A stretch of DNA of 38,710 nucleotides from a bacterium (GTDB lineage: Bacteria > Electryoneota > RPQS01), in the NCBI GenBank assembly GCA_018812265.1, contig JAHJDG010000030.1:1-38710 (forward strand). The letters run 5' to 3'. The notes beneath the pieces were generated by a model. It had not been told where the DNA came from. It saw only the letters and a list, made by a program, of their open reading frames with translations, and did not search any database. Shown one piece after another: positions 1 to 7,104 of the stretch (positions within the stretch are counted from its first letter, which is position 1; every line of letters begins with the position of its first letter). Both the position numbers and the translations under genes were made by a program.

Positions 1-495
1 CACTTCATCTCCGGCTACACGGCCAAAATGGCGGGAACCGAAAAAGGACTCGGTCAGGAACCGAAAGCGGTGTTCTCGGCCTGCTTCGGTGCTCCGTTCA
101 TGCCGCTTTCTCCAACGTCCTATGCCAACCTCCTCGGCGAGAAAATCCGCAAGCACGGTGTGAACTGCTGGCTCATTAATACAGGTTGGACGGGCGGCCC
201 CTTCGGCGTGGGCAAACGTATCTCTATCGCCCATACGCGCGCAATCGTCAAGGCGGCTCTTTCCGGCGCTCTCGACAAAGTACCCACTCGGAAAGACCCG
301 ATCTTCAAGGTCGAGGTGCCACAAAGTTGTCCAGGAGTTCCTGAAAAAATCCTGCGTCCCGCCGAGACCTGGCCGAACGCCGCCGACTATGAGAATAAGG
401 CGCGGAAACTGGCGGAGGACTTCCACAAGAATTTCGAGGCCTACGCCGTCGACGCCGGCCCGGAGATTGCTGCCGCCGGCCCAACCGGGTCGTAA
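1..495 (+). CDS. pckA: Phosphoenolpyruvate carboxykinase (ATP), C-terminal part
   Basis: The frame is already open at base 1 and ends with TAA at 493-495, so the gene starts upstream of the window and only the last 164 codons are seen. The protein reads HFISGYTAKMAGTE near the edge, then ACFGAPFMPL and NTGWTGGPFGVGKRI, which are conserved C-lobe segments of ATP-dependent PEP carboxykinase. The family converts oxaloacetate and ATP to PEP and CO2 (gluconeogenesis), or runs in reverse in fermenters. The catalytic P-loop and metal-site residues lie outside the window. The C-terminal tail after LAEDFHKNFEAYA is Ala/Pro/Gly-rich and poorly conserved. A hairpin terminator lies about 170 bases downstream. 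A later gene in the window, ppdK, acts on the same metabolic node. Confidence 0.95.
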   Translation, partial: HFISGYTAKMAGTEKGLGQEPKAVFSACFGAPFMPLSPTSYANLLGEKIRKHGVNCWLINTGWTGGPFGVGKRISIAHTRAIVKAALSGALDKVPTRKDPIFKVEVPQSCPGVPEKILRPAETWPNAADYENKARKLAEDFHKNFEAYAVDAGPEIAAAGPTGS

Positions 496-663
496 TTGCC
501 ATCAGCCCGTTGATTCGCCCGGCTGCAAAAAACGGTTGATCTTGATTGGAGAAATGCCTATTTTCGAGTGTGTTGCCTGAACCTCACACCGGTTCGCCTG
601 ATCGAAAGCTCACGGGCTGATTTCCGATGATTTCCGTCACTTCCTAACTAACAGATACCTCGC

Positions 664-699
664 GTCCCCGTTGTTCCTCCGGCAACGGGGACTTTTGTT
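664..699 (+). terminator. Rho-independent terminator downstream of pckA
   Basis: A perfect 10-bp stem, GTCCCCGTTG (664-673) with CAACGGGGAC (683-692), has a 9-base loop and is followed by TTTTGTT (693-699). It lies about 170 bases after the pckA stop and before the next reading frames, so it most likely ends the pckA transcript. Confidence 0.7.
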
Positions 700-729
700 C
701 CGGATTCCGCCCGAAACCTTGGATTGCCC

Positions 730-886
730 ATGAATGTAGTGAACACCCCCGTCTTCGGTCTGGTTCTCTACCTGGCGGCGGTGCTCGTCGTGGGAGCCCT
801 ACGTGGGGGATGAATCGCACCAAAGAAGATTTCATCATCGGCACGCTCCGCGGCAAACCAGGAGTCGTGTCGGACGATCATTGAGA
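730..886 (+). pseudogene. Possible remnant of a sodium:solute symporter N-terminus, frameshifted
   Basis: ATG at 730 opens a 27-codon frame (MNVVNTPVFGLVLYLAAVLV...) that forms one hydrophobic helix and stops with TGA at 811-813. An overlapping ATG at 810 opens a second 24-codon frame beginning MNRTKEDFIIGTLRGK. Read across the overlap with a one-base shift, the two give a transmembrane helix followed by a basic stretch and a K-E-D-F-I-I-G segment. Sodium:solute symporters begin in much the same way (TM1, then an ExFxxGGR-like motif). The rest of such a protein is missing because the frame ends at 886. Alternatives are two tiny overlapping membrane-peptide genes or chance. The homology is inferred by eye from a short stretch. 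Confidence 0.3.
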
Positions 887-914
887 ATTCACATCAACCA
901 ACTTCAGCGCAAAC

Positions 915-2678
915 ATGAAAAACCAAGACCCCCATTCGAGCTGGATTCCCGGCTCACCCCAAATCAAGCACGTCGTGTTCGATCTCGACGTTGATTTCGA
1001 CAGTCACGCGCTTGCCGGAAGCGCCGTCTATCGCTTCAACGCTCCGCTCAGTGTGTCGCTCGTTCTTGACACGCGCAGTCTGAAAATCCGTCGCGTCACG
1101 ACCGACACCGGAGTGGAACTCGGCTGGAAACTCGGCGAGGAAAACTACCTCGGCCAGGTGCTCACCGTTCAGGATACGTCGGGACTATCCTCCATCCGCA
1201 TTGAGTACTCCACCTCCCCCGATACGCCCGCTCTGCAATGGCTGGCTCCCGAGCAAACGGCGGGAAAGAAGCATCCCTACGTATTCAGTCAGTGTCAGGC
1301 GATTCTGGCCCGCTCCGTTTTTCCCTGTCAAGACACGCCTTCGGTTCGCTTCACGTATCAGGCGACGCTCCGCGTTCCCCGGGGACTCGTAGCCGTCATG
1401 GCGGCGCGGCAGGAGGGTAGGGAAGACGCAGGTCGTCACACCGTCTGCAAGTTTCACATGCACCATCCGATTCCATCCTATCTGCTTGCGCTCGCGGCGG
1501 GCAATATCGTTTCCGAGAAAATCGGCGCGATTTCCCGCGTGTACGCCGAGCCGGAGAGTCTCAAGGAAGCGGTGTGGGAATTTGCCGAAGTGGAAGGCAT
1601 GATCACCGGCGCGCAGGAGCTCTTCGGTCCTTATATCTGGGATGAATTCAATCTGCTCCTCATGCCGCCGTCGTTTCCTTATGGAGGGATGGAGAATCCA
1701 ACGCTCACGTTTCTGACTCCCACGCTCATCGCGGGAGACCGCTCGCTGGTTTCGGTGGTGGCTCACGAACTGGCTCACTCGTGGACGGGCAACCTCGTCA
1801 CCAACGCCACGTGGGAGGATTTCTGGCTGAACGAAGGCTGGACGGTCTATGCGGAAAGGCGGATCATCGAGCGACTCTATGGAGAAGCAATGGCCAATCT
1901 GCAGGCGGTTAGTGGACGTAACGACCTGTTCACGGCTTTCAAGAACTTCGCTGATAAGCAGGAGTACACGAAACTCAAGACCGATCTTTCCGGTATTGAT
2001 CCCGACGAAGTGTTTTCCTCCGTGCCTTACGAGAAGGGCTTTCTGCTTTTGGTGGCGGTTGAACGCGCCGTTGGTCGCAAGCGATTCGATCCCTTCGTTC
2101 GCGCCTACATTGATGATTTCCGCTTCACTTCCATTACCACCGACGTCTTTGAGGACTATCTGAAGCGGCACTTCCCGGACATCGAGCGGAAGGTGAATCT
2201 GGCGCAGTGGATTCACGAACCCGGTTTGTCCGAATCGGCTCCCGAGTTCACATCGAGTTTGATTGACGATGTCCGCGCCGCACAAAGACGTTGGAATGCG
2301 GGCGAAAGATTGATCGCCGACGTGATTGCCGGCTGGAACGTTCATCAGCGTGTTCTGTTTCTCGATGAACTTCCCCAGCAGATGAGTTCTGAGGATTGCG
2401 TACATGTCGAAAAACTGTTCGCAATCGAGACGACCCGCAACTGCGAGATTCTGCTTCCGTGGTACTGTATTGCCGCCGCGAGTACCTACGAAAAGGCGTT
2501 CCCGTCCATCCGCGATTTTCTCGGTGTGGTCGGACGCGGGAAATATCTGCGTCCGCTCTATCGCGCACTGCACTCGAATCCCAACACAAAGAAAATGGCC
2601 GCCGAGCTCTTCGCTGAATTCCGGCTGCGCTATCATTCGGTGGCACAGGGAGCCGTGCAGCGGATTCTCTCCACGTAA
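915..2678 (+). CDS. M1 family aminopeptidase, leukotriene A4 hydrolase-like
   Basis: This 587-residue zinc aminopeptidase has no signal peptide and is probably cytosolic. It shows the exopeptidase motif PYGGMEN (G257-N261), the zinc site HELAH (H284, E285, H288) with the third ligand E307 in WLNEGW, and the transition-state tyrosine Y372 in PYEKG. Spacings match leukotriene A4 hydrolase (H295/H299/E318, Y383) with a constant offset of 11. The order is an N-terminal beta-sandwich (about 1-200), the catalytic domain (200-445), and a helical C-terminal domain containing the FLDELP and NTKKMAAELF segments. The family removes N-terminal residues from short peptides; epoxide hydrolase activity cannot be assumed. 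No Shine-Dalgarno is visible before the ATG. It converges on the aminopeptidase P gene, with a shared hairpin between them. Confidence 0.93.
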   Translation: MKNQDPHSSWIPGSPQIKHVVFDLDVDFDSHALAGSAVYRFNAPLSVSLVLDTRSLKIRRVTTDTGVELGWKLGEENYLGQVLTVQDTSGLSSIRIEYSTSPDTPALQWLAPEQTAGKKHPYVFSQCQAILARSVFPCQDTPSVRFTYQATLRVPRGLVAVMAARQEGREDAGRHTVCKFHMHHPIPSYLLALAAGNIVSEKIGAISRVYAEPESLKEAVWEFAEVEGMITGAQELFGPYIWDEFNLLLMPPSFPYGGMENPTLTFLTPTLIAGDRSLVSVVAHELAHSWTGNLVTNATWEDFWLNEGWTVYAERRIIERLYGEAMANLQAVSGRNDLFTAFKNFADKQEYTKLKTDLSGIDPDEVFSSVPYEKGFLLLVAVERAVGRKRFDPFVRAYIDDFRFTSITTDVFEDYLKRHFPDIERKVNLAQWIHEPGLSESAPEFTSSLIDDVRAAQRRWNAGERLIADVIAGWNVHQRVLFLDELPQQMSSEDCVHVEKLFAIETTRNCEILLPWYCIAAASTYEKAFPSIRDFLGVVGRGKYLRPLYRALHSNPNTKKMAAELFAEFRLRYHSVAQGAVQRILST

Positions 2679-2684
2679 CAGAGA

Positions 2685-2712
2685 ACGGGACACCGCGTTT
2701 GCGGTGTCCCGT
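2685..2712. terminator. Hairpin between convergent genes, probable bidirectional terminator
   Basis: A perfect 12-bp stem (2685-2696 with 2701-2712) closes a 4-base GTTT loop in the 65-base gap between the converging M1 and M24B genes. Neither strand has a clear U-run after it, so it may act as a weak or Rho-assisted terminator, or as an mRNA-end stabiliser. Confidence 0.5.
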
Positions 2713-2743
2713 CGGAATCGCGCGTTTTCGGAACTACGTATGT

Positions 2744-4537
2744 CTACTTTATGGGCCGTGTGGCTTTCGCCAGCCACGCGGCCTCTTTCCTGCTCAAGAA
2801 ACGCGTCAGCGTACGTCGCACTCGCGAGTGATACGAGTTGAGATAGCGAAGCTCCGCCGGTGTAAGCAGCTTCGTATCAATCAGGTTGCGGTCAATCGGG
2901 CAGAGTGTCAGATTCTCGAACGCGAGAAACTTCCGGCCTTTCTGAGACCGTTCCTTATCGGGCACGATGTACACAAGGTTCTCGATACGGATACCGTACT
3001 CACCGGCTTTATAGAATCCCGGTTCGTTCGAGCAAATCATTCCCGGTACGAGCGGAGCGCCCGTATCGCGCGTCGGCGAAATGGACTGCGGGCCCTCATG
3101 GACGCTCAGATATGAACCCACTCCGTGACCCGTTCCGTGGCCGTAATCGAGTCCGACGTCCCAGAGCGCCTTACGGGCCAGAGTGTCAAGTTGCTTGCCG
3201 CTGGTTCCGACCGGAAACGAGGCGGTCGCCAGATGAATATGACCCTTGAGAACGCGCGTGAAATGCTCTTTCTGCTCCCGCGTCGGCCTACCCAGAGCAA
3301 TCGTGCGCGTGATATCGGTGGTGCCGTCAATGTATTGCGCGCCCGAGTCGAGAACCAGAAGGCCGCGTTTACGAAGCCGAACATCGGTTTCGGGCGTGGC
3401 CGAGTAATGGATGATCGCGCCGTGAGCGGCGTACCCGGCAATCGTGTCAAAGCTCAAGCCGCGGAATAATTTGCTGCGGCTGCGAAACCCTTCCAGTTCT
3501 TCCGCAGCCGTGATTTCGGTTACAGGCTCGCGGCCAACGGCATTTTCCAGCCAATGGAGGAACCGGACCATCGCCACTCCGTCGCGCACATGAGCGGCTC
3601 GCGCGCCGCGCAATTCCGCGGCGTTTTTCGCAGCCTTGAGCGGAGTGATCGGCGACGGTTTGAACTGAATCTTTCCCCGGCTCCGCAGCGAGTTGGCAAT
3701 CCACTGATTGGTTGTTCCGCCGTCAATCCACCACGGACTCCCGCTCTTCGCCGCGCGTTGTAATGCGGAACCGAACTGCGAATAGTCGCGGATCTGCACG
3801 GACGTTCCCAACGCACGCCGGACTTCGGGGCTGATCTTTCGACGATCCACGAATAGCATGGCCGAGCGGTGCGTGACGATCGCATAGGCAATGACCACGG
3901 GATTGTGCTGGACGTCCGATCCGCGAACGTTGAAAAGCCACGCGATCTGATCCAAGGCCGCGACGACGTGACCGAGCGCGCCGCCGTCCTTCATGGCTCG
4001 CCTGAGCTTGCGGAGTTTAACGGTGACGCTTTCACCGGAGTATCGGAGCGGGTGTACCTGAGCCACTCCGTCCGGAGCCGGCATACGATCCAACCACACA
4101 GGATCAATCAGGTTGTCTTCGATGCCGACGAGGATAAGTCCGAAATCATCCAGTTCCTGTCGCAGCTTCTGATAGGCGGCAACGGATAGGACACGCGGAT
4201 CAACGCCCACACGATTTCCTCGTTTGAGCGTCTTGCTCAACCACATCGTCATGCCGGGCGTTTCGGGCAAGCCGAGTTTCATCAGTTTGATTCCCGATCC
4301 GGCGAGCTGCGCATCGGCTTGCAGGAAATACCTTCCGTCCGTCCACAACGCAGCCTTGCGTTCGGTGATGATCACGTCACCCGCCGAGCCGGTGAATCCG
4401 CTGATCCACTCGCGCCGCCGCCAGAACTCGGGAACGTATTCGCTCTGATGCGGATCGGTGCTCGGCACCAGATAGGCGTGGACCTTGTATTTCTTCATGA
4501 GCCGCCGAAGTGCGGCCAGTCTTTCACGTACATTCAT
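2744..4537 (-). CDS. Xaa-Pro aminopeptidase (aminopeptidase P, family M24B)
   Basis: This three-domain XPNPEP1-type enzyme removes an N-terminal residue that precedes proline. Counting from the upstream ATG at 4564, the dinuclear metal ligands are D406, D417, H480, E514 and E528. Their spacing (11, 63, 34, 14) is identical to human XPNPEP1. Family segments include PSTDPHQSEY, WISGFTGSAG, WTDGRYFLQA and YGHGTGHGVG. Two starts are possible. ATG 4564 overlaps the stop of the upstream transporter (ATGA). ATG 4537 has GGAGAGAG at 4548-4541 with good spacing and gives the usual family N-terminus (MNVRERLAALRRLM), so it is preferred here. The gene is translationally coupled to the POT transporter, which suggests imported proline-containing peptides are its substrates. 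There is no signal peptide, so it is cytosolic. Confidence 0.93.
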   Translation of the reverse strand: MNVRERLAALRRLMKKYKVHAYLVPSTDPHQSEYVPEFWRRREWISGFTGSAGDVIITERKAALWTDGRYFLQADAQLAGSGIKLMKLGLPETPGMTMWLSKTLKRGNRVGVDPRVLSVAAYQKLRQELDDFGLILVGIEDNLIDPVWLDRMPAPDGVAQVHPLRYSGESVTVKLRKLRRAMKDGGALGHVVAALDQIAWLFNVRGSDVQHNPVVIAYAIVTHRSAMLFVDRRKISPEVRRALGTSVQIRDYSQFGSALQRAAKSGSPWWIDGGTTNQWIANSLRSRGKIQFKPSPITPLKAAKNAAELRGARAAHVRDGVAMVRFLHWLENAVGREPVTEITAAEELEGFRSRSKLFRGLSFDTIAGYAAHGAIIHYSATPETDVRLRKRGLLVLDSGAQYIDGTTDITRTIALGRPTREQKEHFTRVLKGHIHLATASFPVGTSGKQLDTLARKALWDVGLDYGHGTGHGVGSYLSVHEGPQSISPTRDTGAPLVPGMICSNEPGFYKAGEYGIRIENLVYIVPDKERSQKGRKFLAFENLTLCPIDRNLIDTKLLTPAELRYLNSYHSRVRRTLTRFLSRKEAAWLAKATRPIK

Positions 4538-4540
4538 GCG

Positions 4541-4548
4541 CTCTCTCC
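4541..4548 (-). promoter_or_regulatory. Ribosome binding site that decides the aminopeptidase P start
   Basis: GGAGAGAG on the minus strand lies 7 bases (from GGAG) before ATG 4537. No comparable site precedes the alternative ATG at 4564, although that one overlaps the preceding stop codon. Confidence 0.55.
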
Positions 4549-4560
4549 AGAGTTTCACGA

Positions 4561-6690
4561 TCATTCCATCTTACCCTTGCCGATGATGAGACGGTCGTAC
4601 AGCATCAGAATCACGGCGGTGAGCAAACCGAGACCGCCGAAGATGATCCACATGATGTCCGGTCGTCCCGCGTCGCGCGCCAGCGATCCGTAAAGCTCTC
4701 CGGAAAGCCGTCCGCCGAAGATATTACCCAATGCCACCGTCCAGAAGTAGAATCCCATGAACATCGCCACCTTCTGCTGCGGGGCGATCCGGCCTACGTA
4801 TTCCTGGCTCTTGGGCGATGCCGCCATCTCGCCGAATGCGAAGATCGCAATCGCCAAAGTGACCAGCCAGCCGGTGTAGGTCCAGGCGGCCATTCCGATT
4901 CCGATCGCTGAGATCACGATGCCGATGACCATAGCCGAGAGCGGGGGAATGAAACCGATCAGGAAGGACACCAGAACCTGAAAGATGACAATCGCTCCCG
5001 CGTCCACGTTGATGATGTACTCCGGATTTACCTGTCGGTACGCTTCGGCAAGCTGATGCGCCTCGCCGCGGAGATCGGCGGGCATGGCGAAGGCGATTCC
5101 ACCCAGCGCGTAGGAAAGCTTCGTTCCGTCAAGCTGACTTCGCTCATCGAAAGCCCAGTTGCCGAGTTTCAGCACCAGTGCCTCGGAAATTCGTCTCTCC
5201 TCGGCCGGCAGAGGTCTTGCGCCGCTGGGAGCTTGGGTTCCTCGAGCCGTTTTCACTTGACCGCTGACGAAGACTTCCATCTTTTTCAGGGCCGCATCAC
5301 GATCCTGTTCAGAGCGAAGCTCACGCACCAGCCCGTCTACCATCGTCTGATCCACAGCCAGCACCGAAACCGGCAGACGGTTCAGGTGCGCGATCAAGGT
5401 ATCGTTGGGAATGCGCACCTTGAAATGATAGAGCTCCCAGATCATCGGCTTCACCTCGGGAGCCGTCATCCTCACCCGTTGCGGTGAACGAGTAGCCGCC
5501 AAGTCGTTGTGCGGAATCGTATCGAGGTCCGCCAGATAGGAACCGTTCTTCAGCGCAGCGATCCGCTCGTCCATGCTCGACCGCGTGTCCGTCGCGAATA
5601 CTCCCAACTCATTGGCCAGGAGTTCCTCGTTCACGGCCGCGACCACTCGCGCGAAATCATCGCCGAACCATTTGCGCGCGGAGTTCACCATGTCCCGCGT
5701 GTCCACGAAATCCCGAATGAACTCGGGATGCGTCAGGAATATCTGATTGAATGAAGTCCAGAATCCCGAGAGAATCAACAGATACAAGGCGAACTTCCAG
5801 TTGCCCAGTTTCATCGGAGCGCGCAATCCCTTGGCCGCCTGGCCCGACCTCTTCTCGCGGGCCCGGAGCGGAATATCAAGCAGAAGATTCAGGATAATCC
5901 ACCCACCGGTGATGAGCGCCATGTCCGTCCACGAGATGTCCCGTCCGGAAATGGCCAGTAGCAGGAGGATACCGAATACCATGATGAAGAATCGGCCGTT
6001 CCCCAGCACTTGTACGATCCCGCCGAAGACTTGCCGCAAAGTCCGTTTCTGCCCGCTGGTAGCCTCGGTGGTCGGCTCTTTGTAGAACAGGAGCAGCCAA
6101 ATGAAATTGCAGGCAATCCAGAACGACGATGCGGCAAACACCCAATCCCAACCGTATCGTACCCGCACGAATCCCGCGACGACCGGGCCAACAAAACCGC
6201 CGACGTTCACCATCATGTAGAAGATTCCGAATCCCATCGAGGAATTCGTCTCGTCCGTCGTTCGCGCCACCGTTCCCACGACCACCGGCTTGAAGATGGC
6301 CGCCCCGATGGCTACGAACAGGAACGACATGAAGAACGTTCCGAAGGCGGTGAACTGCCCGAGCAGGTAGTAGCCGGGAACCAGCAGTGAGTAGGCGACG
6401 ATAAACGTCTTCTTGTACCCGAACCGATCACCGAGAGCGCCGAATACCACCGGCAATAGATAGAGGATAAACGGAATGACGCCCTGAAGAATGCCTCGCT
6501 GTTCGGAGGTGAATCCCAACGCGCCTTCGCTGACCGAGCCGGTTATATACAGCGATGACACGGCAAAGAAGCCGTACCAGGCCAGCCGCTCGAAGATCTC
6601 CATCGTATTGGCCACCCAGAAGCTCTGGGGGAACTTGGAGCGGGTTCGCTTCGTCGGTGCAGTAGACTGATCTGATTGAGGTGTGTGCAT
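4561..6690 (-). CDS. POT/PTR-family peptide transporter with large inserted loop domain
   Basis: This 709-residue polytopic membrane protein carries the POT signature E31-x-x-E-R-L-A-W-Y-G40 (ExxERFxYYG in the family), a FYMMVNVGGFVGP segment near 157-169, and NPEYIINV before TM8. Twelve core helices plus the two extra HA/HB helices of bacterial POTs (about 233-248 and 257-273) can be traced. POTs couple proton entry to uptake of di- and tripeptides. Unusually, a soluble stretch of about 230 residues (321-553) lies between TM7 (300-320) and TM8 (562-580), a loop predicted to face the periplasm; typical bacterial POTs are near 500 residues. AGGA lies about 10 bases before the ATG. The stop overlaps the upstream ATG of the aminopeptidase P gene. 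The exact substrate is inferred. Confidence 0.88.
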   Translation of the reverse strand: MHTPQSDQSTAPTKRTRSKFPQSFWVANTMEIFERLAWYGFFAVSSLYITGSVSEGALGFTSEQRGILQGVIPFILYLLPVVFGALGDRFGYKKTFIVAYSLLVPGYYLLGQFTAFGTFFMSFLFVAIGAAIFKPVVVGTVARTTDETNSSMGFGIFYMMVNVGGFVGPVVAGFVRVRYGWDWVFAASSFWIACNFIWLLLFYKEPTTEATSGQKRTLRQVFGGIVQVLGNGRFFIMVFGILLLLAISGRDISWTDMALITGGWIILNLLLDIPLRAREKRSGQAAKGLRAPMKLGNWKFALYLLILSGFWTSFNQIFLTHPEFIRDFVDTRDMVNSARKWFGDDFARVVAAVNEELLANELGVFATDTRSSMDERIAALKNGSYLADLDTIPHNDLAATRSPQRVRMTAPEVKPMIWELYHFKVRIPNDTLIAHLNRLPVSVLAVDQTMVDGLVRELRSEQDRDAALKKMEVFVSGQVKTARGTQAPSGARPLPAEERRISEALVLKLGNWAFDERSQLDGTKLSYALGGIAFAMPADLRGEAHQLAEAYRQVNPEYIINVDAGAIVIFQVLVSFLIGFIPPLSAMVIGIVISAIGIGMAAWTYTGWLVTLAIAIFAFGEMAASPKSQEYVGRIAPQQKVAMFMGFYFWTVALGNIFGGRLSGELYGSLARDAGRPDIMWIIFGGLGLLTAVILMLYDRLIIGKGKME

Positions 6691-6740
6691 GGAACGTTTT
6701 CCTGCAACTTATTAGGGAGAATTTATTGGTCGGGAAGGGG

Positions 6741-6780
6741 ACCAAGAACCCAAATATGCCTCGCGAGAGGCGTTCTTGGT
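6741..6780 (-). promoter_or_regulatory. Stem-loop in the probable 5' leader of the transporter operon
   Basis: Arms ACCAAGAAC (6741-6749) and GTTCTTGGT (6772-6780) are perfect complements. They stack on an inner 5-bp helix GCCTC/GAGGC (6758-6762, 6767-6771) with a four-base loop, leaving an 8-base bulge at 6750-6757. The element ends 51 bases before the transporter ATG. There is no U-run on either strand, so it is not an ordinary terminator. It could be an operator palindrome, an attenuator or an mRNA-stability structure. Function is inference. Confidence 0.45.
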
Positions 6781-6830
6781 GGAGAGATCAGGGAAAGTAC
6801 CTGTCGAGTGAGTTGCCTACTAATCGCAGA

Positions 6831-6859
6831 AATCTAACTCATTCTTTTACAAAACGCAA
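6831..6859 (-). promoter_or_regulatory. Weak sigma-70-like promoter candidate for the transporter operon
   Basis: On the minus strand TTGCGT (6859-6854) and TAGATT (6836-6831) are 17 bases apart. Match to consensus is partial (3/6 and 4/6). It would give a leader of about 130 bases that contains the stem-loop at 6741-6780. Confidence 0.25.
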
Positions 6860-7104
6860 GTCGAAACGAGAAGGGGTATGTCATGGGGTTGTGACGATGC
6901 GCCAGTGGTTGCTGTACATATGTGCAATCGGTTGTTCGATGAGCCTCACCATGCTTAAGTCGGATTTCGCATTAACTTGCTGATGCCAACGACCTGCCGA
7001 TTTGCTTGAATTTCCGTGTGTTGTTTTGTACCTTGAACTGATACATGAAACGCGGCGGACACTTTGGTTGTTTCGGCCAAAGTCCCATGACCTCATAGAA
7101 GGCG

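Larger units (their letters stand above)
496..914. other. Intergenic region between pckA and the M1 aminopeptidase
   Basis: This 419-base gap holds the terminator at 664-699 and the short broken coding remnant at 730-886. No intact gene, tRNA or clear sigma-70 promoter was recognised in it, and no Shine-Dalgarno sequence precedes the ATG at 915. Confidence 0.5.
6691..7104. other. Divergent intergenic region, transporter operon / envelope locus
   Basis: This 414-base region separates the minus-strand transporter from the plus-strand ligase gene and is more AT-rich than its surroundings. It holds the stem-loop at 6741-6780 and the weak minus-strand promoter candidate at 6831-6859. A smaller imperfect inverted repeat (CTTTGG/CCAAAG, about 7056-7075) lies before the ligase start. 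No coding region with family resemblance was seen. Confidence 0.5.

Noticed and set aside
1185-2777. Long minus-strand open frame (530 codons) opposite the M1 aminopeptidase
   Set aside because: It is antisense to a gene with all catalytic motifs; the frame is open because of GC-rich codon bias, and its translation shows no family motif.
6681-6983. Plus-strand open frame in the divergent intergenic region
   Set aside because: It overlaps the transporter start and the stem-loop, and its translation has no signal, domain or ribosome site.
7006-7032. TTGAAT with a possible -10 box upstream of the ligase gene
   Set aside because: No -10 hexamer at 16-18 bases matches well; not strong enough to report as a promoter.
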